Below, in pieces: positions 1 through 7,094 of a DNA stretch of 8,253 nucleotides. The DNA is from Methanobacteriota archaeon. GTDB lineage: Archaea; Halobacteriota; Halobacteria; Halobacteriales; Halalkalicoccaceae. Position 1 is the stretch's first letter; each line of letters starts with the position of its first letter. A program made the translations under genes and the position numbers. Location of the stretch: contig JADFQH010000127.1 in assembly GCA_022561895.1 (NCBI GenBank), positions 1-8,253 of the forward strand, read 5' to 3'. The notes beneath the pieces were generated by a model, which did no database searches, had not been told where the DNA came from, and saw only the letters and a program-made list of their open reading frames with translations.

Positions 1-785
1 CGTCTGAACTCCACCTCAACCTCGACGTCGACGTATTTGCGGTGGAGATCCTCCGCGATCTCGAAGACTTCCTCACCTTCCAGCGGAATGGCGCGACCGC
101 GCCACTCGCGCAGTTCTTCGACGATCTCCGGCTTCGTGTTGCGCTTGAGACGGCTCACGAAGTAGCCGCCGTTCTCGTCGATCCGCGCGAAGCGACGGAA
201 CTTGAAGTACGCTAAATCGAGGATCAGCAACCGTCCTTTCAGCCACGATCCGGTCTTGAACTCGGTGCTGTCGTGGGGACGTTCGCCGGTGATGGAGAGC
301 TTCTCGATGGTTCGATCGGTGACGTTGTGGAGCAGGTGGAGCTTCGCTCCAGCCTGCTCCTCTCGGCGGCCTTGGTACTGTTCGCGTAGAAACCAATGCA
401 ATCGCAGAACGGTTGCATCAGCAATCATTACGTCCCTGAGTTGGTCGAACTCGTCACTGACAGTGTGGGGGACAGCAACCTCGTCGAGCGCAAACTCGAC
501 GAGGTTGCGAAGGTACGCGGCGAACAGCGGCGTCAATCGCTGATAGAAACCGCCAGGAGAGAGTGTCTTGTTGGCAGTAGCGTTGTAAGCGCGACGGAAG
601 GCGACGAGTGTTCGGCTCTCGCCAGCGGCGAAGCCGAACACGAGCGCCCAGACCATCGCTGGAACCTGGAACTTGCTGTCGCGTTCAACCACGCCGACTG
701 CCTTGGCGTGGTCTTCGAGAGCCGTCGATGGAAAGAGCGTAGTGAGCCGCTGTTCAATTCGGCCTGAGGAGGGTTCGTCGGTCAC
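1..785 (-). CDS. IS4-family transposase, ISH8-like (3' end outside the window)
   Basis: This is the N-terminal 261 codons of a DDE transposase, uninterrupted to the window edge. It would cut and paste its own insertion sequence. The frame reads VWALVFGFAAGESRTL, then LSPGGFYQRLTPLF, then IADATVLRLH, then LILDLAYFKFRRFA and ENGGYFVSRLK, an order I recognise from haloarchaeal ISH8-type IS4 transposases. D123 (IAD) and D190 (LILD) fit the first two catalytic aspartates; the catalytic glutamate would lie beyond position 1. I chose the GTG at 785 because GGAGGAG lies 6 nt upstream (792-798), an in-frame TGA lies further upstream, and no in-frame ATG lies between. No stop or frameshift is visible, so the element may be intact, but its 3' half cannot be judged. 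The family assignment rests on remembered motifs, not a search. Confidence 0.9.
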   Translation of the reverse strand, partial: MTDEPSSGRIEQRLTTLFPSTALEDHAKAVGVVERDSKFQVPAMVWALVFGFAAGESRTLVAFRRAYNATANKTLSPGGFYQRLTPLFAAYLRNLVEFALDEVAVPHTVSDEFDQLRDVMIADATVLRLHWFLREQYQGRREEQAGAKLHLLHNVTDRTIEKLSITGERPHDSTEFKTGSWLKGRLLILDLAYFKFRRFARIDENGGYFVSRLKRNTKPEIVEELREWRGRAIPLEGEEVFEIAEDLHRKYVDVEVEVEFR

Positions 786-946
786 ACCGAACTCCTCCTC
801 ATTCCTCTCAGGAACCGACTTCGATTCCAGCCGTAGTCACGCGATTTAGCGCTTAGCTAAAGACGGATGAAGAGTAGTCTATTTCTACGCATCTGCTCGT
901 CTGCGGCTAATAGAGTGGACAACTAGCGATAGTATTGAGCCGCCGA
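786..946. other. IS end region and spacer downstream of the lut operon
   Basis: This non-coding stretch lies between the transposase start and the stop of the Lut fusion gene. It includes the transposase ribosome-binding site (GGAGGAG on the minus strand, 792-798). At 845-861 is an inverted motif, TTTAGC-GCTTA-GCTAAA, next to AGACGGATG ending at 869. Read on the minus strand this gives a CATCCGTCTTTAGC-type sequence, which fits an IS terminus. I place the IS boundary near 869 by inference; the other end and the target duplication are outside the window. The remaining ~77 bp up to 946 hold only a weak 6-bp inverted pair (903-908 with 938-943, 29-nt loop) and no clear T-run terminator for the lut operon. 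Confidence 0.4.
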
Positions 947-3139
947 TTACCTGCCGGGATCAACTAACTGAACCGGGTGCTGACTCGGCCGTTCCAGCAA
1001 TGAATCCAACTGTTCAAGACAGGAGGTGCCGCTCGCTACGACCGTGCGGTCCCGTGCGTCTTCGGTCCGGAACTGCGATTCGAGTTCGCCCCCGACATCC
1101 ATGCTCAACTCGTAGTATTCTTGCTTGTACCCAAACGAGCCAGCCATCCCACAGCACTCGGTTTCGGAGGTCAACACGTCGTAGCCGAGTTCATCGAGGA
1201 CGGCCACGGTGTGGGCTTCGAGTCCGAGCGTTCGCTGCTGGCAGTGGCTGTGGTAGGCCACTCGCTCGCCGTCGCCCGCTCGCAGTTCCTCACTACTCGC
1301 CCCGTTTTCGAGTAGGCCATAGACGAACTCCATGATTTCGTAGCTATTGCTGTCGAGGCGCTCGGCCGACTCCTCTGGCAGGAACTTCTCGTATTCGCTG
1401 GCGAACATAGCGAGGTCCGAAGGTTCGATGACAACCACGTCCCGCCCGGCGTCGATGTGTTCTGCGAGGTCGGCGTAGGCCTCATGGCTGTGGCGTTCAG
1501 CGGTCGCAATCATCCCCTGTGAGAGCGGCGCGCGACCGCTCGATGCGACCTCTGGAATCCGAACCGACACGCCGAGCGCTTCGAGAACCCGAACGGCGGC
1601 CTTCCCGCGCTCGACTTGGACGTGATTGGTGTAGGCGTCGGGATAGAGCACGGCTTCACGGTCCGCATCAGCAGGCGAAACGCGCGAGCCACCGCGCGCC
1701 TCGAACCACTTTCTGAGAGTTTCGCGTTTGAACTCCGGGAGGTCGCGCTGGCGGTCGATGCCAACGAACCGTTCCATGAGCACCTGCGCAGGTTTGATCC
1801 CAGCTACCCAGTTCGACACCGGTGCGGTGGCGCTGCCCAGTTTGGCGAGGGTTGCGTAGTTACCGAAGAGGCGTTTCTGGAGGTCCATCCCGCCGGGTTC
1901 CTCATCGGGTGTCAACCCCTCCACCAGGAAATCGAATTCCGTTGCATCCTCTTGGTTAATGCGGTCCCTGACGACCGTGTTTATCCACGGGATATCGATT
2001 TTCACGGGACACGCATTCACGCAGCGCGAACAGCCCGTACAGAGGTCGTTGAACTCGGCGGCGCTTTCCTGACTGTGGACGCCGGCCTCCCAGCCCGTGG
2101 CGATACCGCCGGAGTACGTCTCGCCGCCGAAAGCATGGCCACCGACGTGCTGGAAGTTCGCACACGAGTTCGCACATGCCGAACACCGGATGCAGTACAG
2201 CGTCTCCCGGAGTTGGTCGTCCTCGCGCATCTCCATGCGGCCGTTGTCGATGAGCACGAGGTGGAACTCGCGGTCGTCGCCGGGCCCGAGTTCACCTCCC
2301 TCGTCGAAAGTCGGTGAGTCGCCGGGCGGCGTGAAAAGCGAGATATAGGAGGTGATGTCCTGTCCGGTCCCCGACCGAGCGATGAGTTCGACGAACGGTT
2401 GGAGGTCCTCGACGGTCGGGACGAGTTTCTCTACGCCCGCGACCGCAATATGGGTGTCCGTCGCCTGCACGCACTTGCGGGCGTTGCCTTCGCTTGTGAC
2501 CAGCGCGAGTGTGCCGGTGTCCGCTGTGACGAAGTTCGCCCCCGTCATTCCGACCTCGGCGTCCATGATCTTCTCGCCGAGATACTCGCGGGCGAACCGT
2601 GTCAGTTCCTCGGCGGTTTCGAGGGGCTCCTCCGGGTCGAAGTGCGCGTTGAACAGGTCCGCAATCTCCTCGCGGGACTTGTGGATGGCCGGTGCGACGA
2701 TGTGTGACGGCGCTTCGTCGGCGACCTGCAGGACGAACTCGGCGAGGTCGGTTTCCCAGACGTCCGCGCCACTTGCTTCGAGAGACTCGTTCACCTCGAT
2801 CTCCTCGCTGGTCATCGACTTCGACTTCACGACGTCGCGGCCGCCGGCGACCTCCGTTATGTACCGGTTCGCGTCGGCGGCGTCATCAGCGAGGTAGACG
2901 GTACCGCCGTTGGTTTCGACCGCCTCGGTAACCCGATCGAGGAGTTCGGGGAGGCGTTCGATAGTGTCCTCCTTGATGGCGCGGGCCTCGTCTTTGAGGC
3001 CGTCGTAGTCGTCGAGATCCGCAGTGGATTCGTAGCGGCCGTCGTTGAAGACTTGAGTGTTCTCGTGGACGTTGTTGCCCTCGGTTTCGAGGAGGTGGCG
3101 GATGTGTTCGGCTTTTCGCTGGCGATCATCGACGCTCAT
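947..3139 (-). CDS. LutB-LutA fusion: LUD-domain, 2x[4Fe-4S], CCG-domain lactate oxidation protein
   Basis: This 730-residue iron-sulfur protein probably carries out lactate oxidation to pyruvate together with the LutC-like partner encoded just upstream. Residues ~60-300 form a LUD (LutB/LldF) domain with the typical GMTGANFVTADTGTLAL stretch at 198-214. Two ferredoxin-type motifs follow: C316-C319-C322-C326 and C367-C370-C373-C377, the second ending in CP. From ~495 there is a LutA/GlpC-like region with two CCG-type halves. The second half is intact (C633, ECCGMAGSFG with C662/C663, C707). The first is degenerate: the usual CCG is SSG (533-535) and the usual EPSC is EPSD (572-575). Bacterial LutA and LutB are normally separate proteins. 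The ATG at 3139 follows the LutC TAG directly with no gap, implying translational coupling. No signal peptide or membrane segment is seen, so it is cytoplasmic. The substrate is inferred mainly from the adjacent lactate permease. Confidence 0.9.
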   Translation of the reverse strand: MSVDDRQRKAEHIRHLLETEGNNVHENTQVFNDGRYESTADLDDYDGLKDEARAIKEDTIERLPELLDRVTEAVETNGGTVYLADDAADANRYITEVAGGRDVVKSKSMTSEEIEVNESLEASGADVWETDLAEFVLQVADEAPSHIVAPAIHKSREEIADLFNAHFDPEEPLETAEELTRFAREYLGEKIMDAEVGMTGANFVTADTGTLALVTSEGNARKCVQATDTHIAVAGVEKLVPTVEDLQPFVELIARSGTGQDITSYISLFTPPGDSPTFDEGGELGPGDDREFHLVLIDNGRMEMREDDQLRETLYCIRCSACANSCANFQHVGGHAFGGETYSGGIATGWEAGVHSQESAAEFNDLCTGCSRCVNACPVKIDIPWINTVVRDRINQEDATEFDFLVEGLTPDEEPGGMDLQKRLFGNYATLAKLGSATAPVSNWVAGIKPAQVLMERFVGIDRQRDLPEFKRETLRKWFEARGGSRVSPADADREAVLYPDAYTNHVQVERGKAAVRVLEALGVSVRIPEVASSGRAPLSQGMIATAERHSHEAYADLAEHIDAGRDVVVIEPSDLAMFASEYEKFLPEESAERLDSNSYEIMEFVYGLLENGASSEELRAGDGERVAYHSHCQQRTLGLEAHTVAVLDELGYDVLTSETECCGMAGSFGYKQEYYELSMDVGGELESQFRTEDARDRTVVASGTSCLEQLDSLLERPSQHPVQLVDPGR

Positions 3140-3646
3140 CTACCTGTCCTCTAAGAGAACGACGGTGACTTCCATCGGGCCGTGGGCTCCCTTCACGAGC
3201 TCGCCCATGTCCGCCGTAGCGCTCGGCCCGGTCGCGATGATGGCTTGCCCGGTGTCGCTACGGATGTCCTCCGCGAGCCGATCGAACGTCGTGTCCATAT
3301 CTGTGAGGACATCGCTGCCGGCGATGACGGCGACGTGTTCGTCGGCGTAGAGGCTAACCGGTTCCTCGCCGTCAGGGCCGCCCTGGATGACCACGGAGCC
3401 GTAGTCGGCGATGCCGTATCCGGCAGCGGTGACGCCGGTTTCCGCGGTTTCGAGTTCCTGCATCGTCGGATCGCCTTCTACGGCGTCCGGCAAGGAGACG
3501 TTCTCGAACGGAAGCGGAGTGCCAACTGCGGGAGCGTCGAGAAGCGGGACAAGCGTCGACTCGAACTGGTCAGAAGTCGTCTGAACGAGTTCAACTCCGA
3601 GTTCATCGAGGGATGACTCGAAGGTTGTAAGCGGCTCGGCTGACAT
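3140..3646 (-). CDS. lutC: LutC-like LUD-domain protein, lactate utilization
   Basis: This 168-residue acidic protein is the first gene of the lut operon. It ends in TAG immediately followed by the ATG of the LutBA fusion. The C-terminal half carries the LUD/LutC signature: a GYGIADYGSVV stretch, a VIAGSDVL strand, and the closing block ATADMGELVKGAHGPMEVTV. LutC is the small non-Fe-S member of the LutABC L-lactate oxidation system. Bacterial LutC proteins are usually somewhat over 200 residues, so this one is short, mainly at the N terminus. I chose the ATG at 3646 over an in-frame ATG at 3715: the extra 23 residues do not look like LUD sequence and their codons lie in AT-rich promoter DNA that contains the inverted repeat. 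The gene is divergent from the permease and was probably controlled together with it. Confidence 0.85.
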   Translation of the reverse strand: MSAEPLTTFESSLDELGVELVQTTSDQFESTLVPLLDAPAVGTPLPFENVSLPDAVEGDPTMQELETAETGVTAAGYGIADYGSVVIQGGPDGEEPVSLYADEHVAVIAGSDVLTDMDTTFDRLAEDIRSDTGQAIIATGPSATADMGELVKGAHGPMEVTVVLLEDR

Positions 3647-3830
3647 AGAACGGAATTCATGGAAACAGCCTAATGGGTTTTTCCCTCCATAGATTTTCAT
3701 GGTAGAATATATCATGTATTTTGATTATATTCCCCGTTGTCTGCGTCAGGATTTGCTGGGTGCTATCAGGCAAAAAGAAAATTACAAAGGGCTGTTGTTC
3801 GACGACGAAACATAGCCGAAATTCATAACC
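3647..3830. promoter_or_regulatory. divergent promoter region between the lut operon and lactate permease
   Basis: These 184 bp are much more AT-rich than the genes on either side and must hold both promoters. For the minus-strand lut operon, a TATA-like ATATATTC (minus strand, about 3705-3712) lies ~60 bp before the start codon and would give a short leader. For the permease, an AAAATTACAAAG stretch (about 3778-3789) lies ~45 bp before the ATG at 3831, which would give a leader of roughly 20 nt. Neither start codon has a convincing Shine-Dalgarno sequence, as is common in haloarchaea. Between the two possible promoters sits the inverted repeat listed separately. Transcription starts are inferred from spacing only. 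Confidence 0.6.
3705..3732. repeat. inverted repeat in the divergent promoter, candidate operator
   Basis: GAATATATCA (3705-3714) is mirrored by TGATTATATTC (3722-3732). The reverse complement of the right arm is GAATATAATCA, so the arms differ by one inserted base. The spacer is 7 bp. The left arm overlaps the best TATA-like box for the lut operon. The dyad could bind a dimeric repressor or activator serving both directions, or could simply be two back-to-back TATA-like boxes. No regulator gene is in the window. Confidence 0.45.
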
Positions 3831-5543
3831 ATGCCTGATGTGCTCACACTGGCGCTCGTTGGTGTCGTTCCGATCGGTGTTGCGTTCGTATTGCTCGCTG
3901 GGCTCCGGTGGTCAGCGGCCCGCGCGATGGGGGTTGGGTGGCTGCTCGCGGGCGGGATCGGACTCACGTACTGGAGTATGGGACCCAACTGGCTGATGGC
4001 ATCGGCGATCTATGGTGCGCTTCAGGCCGTGGATATCATCCTCATCGTTTTCGGCGCCATCCTTCTGATGAACTATCTCGAGGGTAGCGGCGCCATCTCC
4101 ACCATCAGATGGTACTTCGGGCAGATCGAAGAAGACCGGCGCATACAGGTATTGCTCATCGGTCTCGGATTTATGACTATCATCGAGGGCGCCGCGGGGT
4201 TCGGTACACCGGGCGCACTCGCCGCGCCGCTGCTCATCGGTCTCGGGTTCCCGCCGTTAGCCGCCGCGGTGTTCGGCCTGTACTTCAATGCCCCGAATCC
4301 TCCGTTTGGCGCGGCCGGGACGCCCGTTATCGGCGGCACCGGCGCAGTCATCGAACCGGCATTGTCCGGGTCGATGAACGTCAGCGAGTTCCTCTCCATG
4401 GTTTCCGCGTGGTCCGGCATCGTCACGGGACTCACGTACGTGTTTTGGGGTCTGCTTGGCGTATTCTTCATGACCTACTGGTTCGGAGACGGCAACGGCG
4501 AACGTAGTATCGCAAACGCCGTACGTAGCACCCTCCCCATCGCGCCGTTCGCGCTCCTCCTTGGCGCCGTTACTGGCGGCACGCAACTAGTGATCGCATG
4601 GTTCGTTGGGCCCGCGCTCCCCAACATCGCCGCCGGGTTCGCCGTGCTCGCGATCGGCCTCCTGCTTGCGAACAACGACATCCTCATTCCCGAGAAAGAA
4701 TGGGATTTCCCTGATGAGTCGATGTGGAGCGACACATGGCTCGGCGGCCTCGAACTCGACGAAGTTTCGCAAGAGCAGCCGACAAAGAAGATGTCCGTGC
4801 TGCTAGCGTGGACGCCGTACCTGCTCGTTGCACTCGTACTGCTCGTCACGCGGTGGCCGAATCTCACCGTCGGCGGCGTCGCCGTTCTTGACTGGATCCA
4901 GAGTTTCACCATCAGTCTGAACTCGATCCTCGGCACGGAGCTCGGATACAACCTCCAGTACCTCTACCTCCCGGGAACGATGCCGTTCATCCCCATCGCC
5001 ATTCTCACTGGCTTCCTCCACAAGATGGACGTATCCCAGATGAGCACGGCGTGGCAGCGCTCAGTTAAGCAAGTCGCTCCTGCCGCACTCACGCTCATTA
5101 TCGCCGTTTCGATGACGCAGATAATGATCCAATCGCAAACAAACACCGCAGATATCCTCGGGATGATGGAAGCACTCAGCCGTGCGCTCGCGATGGGCGC
5201 TGGCAGCTTGCTCCCCCTCATCTCGCCGTGGATTGGTGCCATCGGCTCGTTCATGACCGGCAGCAACACATCCTCGAACATCCTCTTCAGCGTGCTTCAG
5301 TACAACGCCGCCGAAACAGTTGGTATCTCCCGCACGATCGCCGTCAGCTTGCAGAACGTCGGCGGCGGTCTCGGAAACATGGTTTCGGTGTTGAATGTCG
5401 CCGCCATCTGCGGCGTTGTTGGGATCACCGGACGTGAGGGCGATCTGCTGCGGAAAGCCATCGTCCCGATGGCGCTGTTCGCGTTGTTCGCCGGCCTGTT
5501 CGGGATGCTGCTGACGTACGTCTTGGTCCCTGGACTGTTCTGA
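3831..5543 (+). CDS. lctP: L-lactate permease (LctP family)
   Basis: This 570-residue polytopic membrane protein imports lactate, probably by ion symport as in the LctP/LldP family. Its length matches the usual ~500-570 residues. It is hydrophobic from the first residues, with a dozen or more candidate membrane segments, for example 5-24, 34-49, 66-82, 105-119, 127-150, 194-216, 237-260, 264-280, 323-340, 384-396, 417-432, 519-533 and 545-568. The family signature EGAAGFGTPGALAAPLL occupies 119-135, followed by NAPNPPFGAAGTPVIGGTGA (153-172). The conserved C-terminal block GSFMTGSNTSSNIL lies at 472-485. A charged loop at ~285-320 is the main hydrophilic interruption. The ATG at 3831 starts directly before the first membrane segment. 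It is divergent from the Lut genes that would oxidise its substrate, which supports lactate as cargo; glycolate is a known alternative for this family. Confidence 0.93.
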   Translation: MPDVLTLALVGVVPIGVAFVLLAGLRWSAARAMGVGWLLAGGIGLTYWSMGPNWLMASAIYGALQAVDIILIVFGAILLMNYLEGSGAISTIRWYFGQIEEDRRIQVLLIGLGFMTIIEGAAGFGTPGALAAPLLIGLGFPPLAAAVFGLYFNAPNPPFGAAGTPVIGGTGAVIEPALSGSMNVSEFLSMVSAWSGIVTGLTYVFWGLLGVFFMTYWFGDGNGERSIANAVRSTLPIAPFALLLGAVTGGTQLVIAWFVGPALPNIAAGFAVLAIGLLLANNDILIPEKEWDFPDESMWSDTWLGGLELDEVSQEQPTKKMSVLLAWTPYLLVALVLLVTRWPNLTVGGVAVLDWIQSFTISLNSILGTELGYNLQYLYLPGTMPFIPIAILTGFLHKMDVSQMSTAWQRSVKQVAPAALTLIIAVSMTQIMIQSQTNTADILGMMEALSRALAMGAGSLLPLISPWIGAIGSFMTGSNTSSNILFSVLQYNAAETVGISRTIAVSLQNVGGGLGNMVSVLNVAAICGVVGITGREGDLLRKAIVPMALFALFAGLFGMLLTYVLVPGLF

Positions 5544-5550
5544 CTTCCAA

Positions 5551-5570
5551 CCGGCATGCGCCGGAGTTTC
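5551..5570 (+). terminator. possible terminator after the lactate permease
   Basis: CCGGC (5551-5555) and GCCGG (5560-5564) form a perfect 5-bp GC-only stem with an ATGC loop, 8 nt after the permease stop codon and followed by AGTTTC. The stem is short and the T-run weak, so this is only a candidate. Confidence 0.35.
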
Positions 5571-5617
5571 CATCTACTCAGAGGTCGGCTAGCTATATTC
5601 GTCATGGTCAGATGTCT

Positions 5618-5764
5618 GCGAAAATTAGACTACCAGTATAGATTTCAAGTCCAGTCGTGCATGAGCAATCTATCTGCCTGAGTTCTGATAGTACCTGAAG
5701 TCGGGCAGGTGGTTTGCTCATGCACAGCCAAACGTGAAATCTACACCACCAGTCTAAATTTCGC
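5618..5764. repeat. long imperfect inverted repeat (arms of about 68 nt)
   Basis: The left arm 5618-5685 aligns without gaps to the reverse complement of 5697-5764 with 51 of 68 positions identical by my count. Of the 17 differences, 12 are transitions. The best conserved blocks are GCGAAA-TTAGACT at the outer ends, TAGATTTCA, and GTGCATGAGCAA, which is perfect in both arms. The 11-nt centre is 5686-5696. The structure fills most of the gap between the permease and the alcohol dehydrogenase. It could be a MITE-like element, a relic of two insertion-sequence ends, a structured RNA, or a pair of protein-binding sites. I do not recognise it. A third copy of the arm is at 7001-7069. Confidence 0.8.
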
Positions 5765-5878
5765 TGGAGGCTGTATATGACGAATCATCTAGCTAACCTC
5801 TGTTCTAGACTTGGCTTTTCTAACAAAGTCCGAGCAGACAGAACCTACTTACAATTGGCCGCCGTTGTCGTAACTGGT
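5765..5878 (+). promoter_or_regulatory. upstream region and likely leaderless promoter of the alcohol dehydrogenase
   Basis: CTTACAATT at 5848-5856 is a TATA-like box centred ~27 bp before the ATG at 5879. That is the spacing expected if transcription starts at or next to the start codon (leaderless mRNA, common in haloarchaea). No Shine-Dalgarno motif precedes the ATG, which fits. An in-frame ATG at 5777 would add 34 residues with no family similarity and was not used. The rest of the stretch between the inverted repeat and the promoter shows nothing else I can name. Confidence 0.5.
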
Positions 5879-6940
5879 ATGCATGCAGCTGTCCTCGAAG
5901 AGTACGGCGAACCGCTCGACATTCAGGACGTGGACGCACCCGATCCCGACCCGACGGGTGCGGTGGTCGAAATGGAGGCGTGTGGTATCTGTCGGAGCGA
6001 TTGGCACGGCTGGCAGGGCGAGTGGGACTGGCTCGGCATCCAACCTGATGCGGGCCAAATCCTCGGTCACGAACCCGCGGGCAGAGTAATTGCGGTCGGC
6101 GACGAGGTCGAGAACGTGGCCGAGGGCGACCAAGTCACTGTTCCGTTCAACCTCGGCGATGGGACGTGTCCTCAGTGTCGCACCGGCCACGGCAATACGT
6201 GTGAGAACGTGCGTCCCCTCGGATTCGTGGAGTCAGCGCCCGGTGCGTTCGCTGAAGAACTCCACGTTCCGACGGCGGACCAAAACGCCATCCCGCTTCC
6301 CGATGGCGTTTCCTCGGTCGATATGGCCGGTCTCGGGTGTCGGTTCATGACCTCGTTTCACGCGCTCGCCCACCAAGCCGACATCTCGGGCGGTGACTGG
6401 GTCGCGGTCCACGGCTGTGGCGGCGTCGGTCTTTCGGCTGTCCACATCGCGAGTGCGCTCGGAGGGAACGTCGTCGCGGTCGATCTGAAGGACGAAAAAC
6501 TCGACAAGGCCGAAGAAATCGGCGCGAGCGAGACGGTCAACGCGAGCGAGGTTGAGGATACCCCTGGCGAGGTGAAAGACATCACGAACGGTGGCGCGGC
6601 GGTCTCGGTCGACGCGCTCGGGGTCGCGACCACCTGCCAGAACTCCGTGATGAGCCTCGGCACCCGCGGCCAGCATGTTCAGGTCGGTCTCTCGACGCAG
6701 GACGAACAGGGCATGGTCGAACTGCCGACGGACATGATGGTGATGAATGAGATCGAGTTCATCGGCTCCTTTGGAATGGCCCCGACGAACTACGAAGAAA
6801 TCTTTCGGATGGTCGACGACGGCAAACTCGACCCGAGCGCCGTAGTGTCCGGAACAGTGGATCTTGACGACGTTTCGGACCAGTTGGCGTCGATGAGCGA
6901 CTTCGAGACGATGGGTATCCCCGTCATCGACAGTTTCTAG
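5879..6940 (+). CDS. zinc-dependent alcohol dehydrogenase, medium-chain family
   Basis: This 353-residue protein should interconvert an alcohol and an aldehyde or ketone with NAD(H). Catalytic-zinc residues are visible: C38 in CGICRSD, H64-E65 in ILGHEPAG, and C154 in GLGCRFMTSFHAL. The structural-zinc loop is D94, C97, C100, C108 (DGTCPQCRTGHGNTC); the first ligand is Asp instead of the usual Cys, at the position where Sulfolobus solfataricus ADH uses Glu. The Rossmann motif GCGGVG lies at 179-184, with D202 closing the second strand (VVAVD), which favours NAD over NADP. Length matches the usual ~340-360. The start at 5879 was chosen because MHAAVLEEYG is a normal beginning for this family and a TATA-like box sits ~27 bp upstream. 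The gene is bracketed by inverted copies of the window's repeat. The substrate cannot be told from the sequence; the lactate genes next door make lactaldehyde or a related short-chain compound one possibility. Confidence 0.9.
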   Translation: MHAAVLEEYGEPLDIQDVDAPDPDPTGAVVEMEACGICRSDWHGWQGEWDWLGIQPDAGQILGHEPAGRVIAVGDEVENVAEGDQVTVPFNLGDGTCPQCRTGHGNTCENVRPLGFVESAPGAFAEELHVPTADQNAIPLPDGVSSVDMAGLGCRFMTSFHALAHQADISGGDWVAVHGCGGVGLSAVHIASALGGNVVAVDLKDEKLDKAEEIGASETVNASEVEDTPGEVKDITNGGAAVSVDALGVATTCQNSVMSLGTRGQHVQVGLSTQDEQGMVELPTDMMVMNEIEFIGSFGMAPTNYEEIFRMVDDGKLDPSAVVSGTVDLDDVSDQLASMSDFETMGIPVIDSF

Positions 6941-7000
6941 AGCTTACCATTTATTCCGTGTCCGATCCCGACTAGGTCGATTTGTCATCCACAGAATTCT

Positions 7001-7069
7001 GCGAAATTTAGGCCATCGGTTGATTCCAATGTTCATAGTGCATGAGAAAACCACCTGCCTGACTTCAGG
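7001..7069 (+). repeat. third copy of the GCGAAATTTAG...TTCAGG repeat arm
   Basis: This copy matches the minus-strand arm 5764-5694. The first 11 nt (GCGAAATTTAG) are identical, the middle is diverged and 2 nt shorter, and the last 32 nt, starting at GTGCATGAG and ending at TTCAGG, match at 30 of 32 positions. It is in the same orientation as the 5618 arm and inverted relative to the 5764 arm. The conserved ends with a variable middle suggest one family of element rather than chance. No inverted partner arm is obvious to its right, so it looks like a solo or decayed copy. Confidence 0.75.
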
Positions 7070-7094
7070 AAGAACAGGTCCAGTCCACAGGATA

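Noticed and set aside
903..943. GCGGCT/AGCCGC inverted pair as a lut operon terminator
   Set aside because: A six-base stem with a 29-nt loop and no T-run is not convincing.
1616..2317. Long open frame on the plus strand (233 codons) inside the Lut fusion gene
   Set aside because: It is antisense to a clearly conserved gene, has no recognisable motif, and long antisense frames are expected in GC-rich haloarchaeal genes. The same applies to 2352-2897 and to minus-strand 5061-5573.
3647..3715. Longer LutC-like protein starting at 3715
   Set aside because: The added residues are encoded by AT-rich promoter DNA that includes the lut TATA-like box and inverted repeat, and they show no LUD similarity.
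3798..3809. TTCG-ACGA-CGAA palindrome before the permease
   Set aside because: A 4-bp dyad of common haloarchaeal tetramers is too short to call an operator.
5777..5878. N-terminal extension of the alcohol dehydrogenase from an in-frame ATG at 5777
   Set aside because: The extra 34 residues do not resemble the family N terminus, and the TATA-like box at 5848-5856 lies inside this stretch, pointing to the ATG at 5879.
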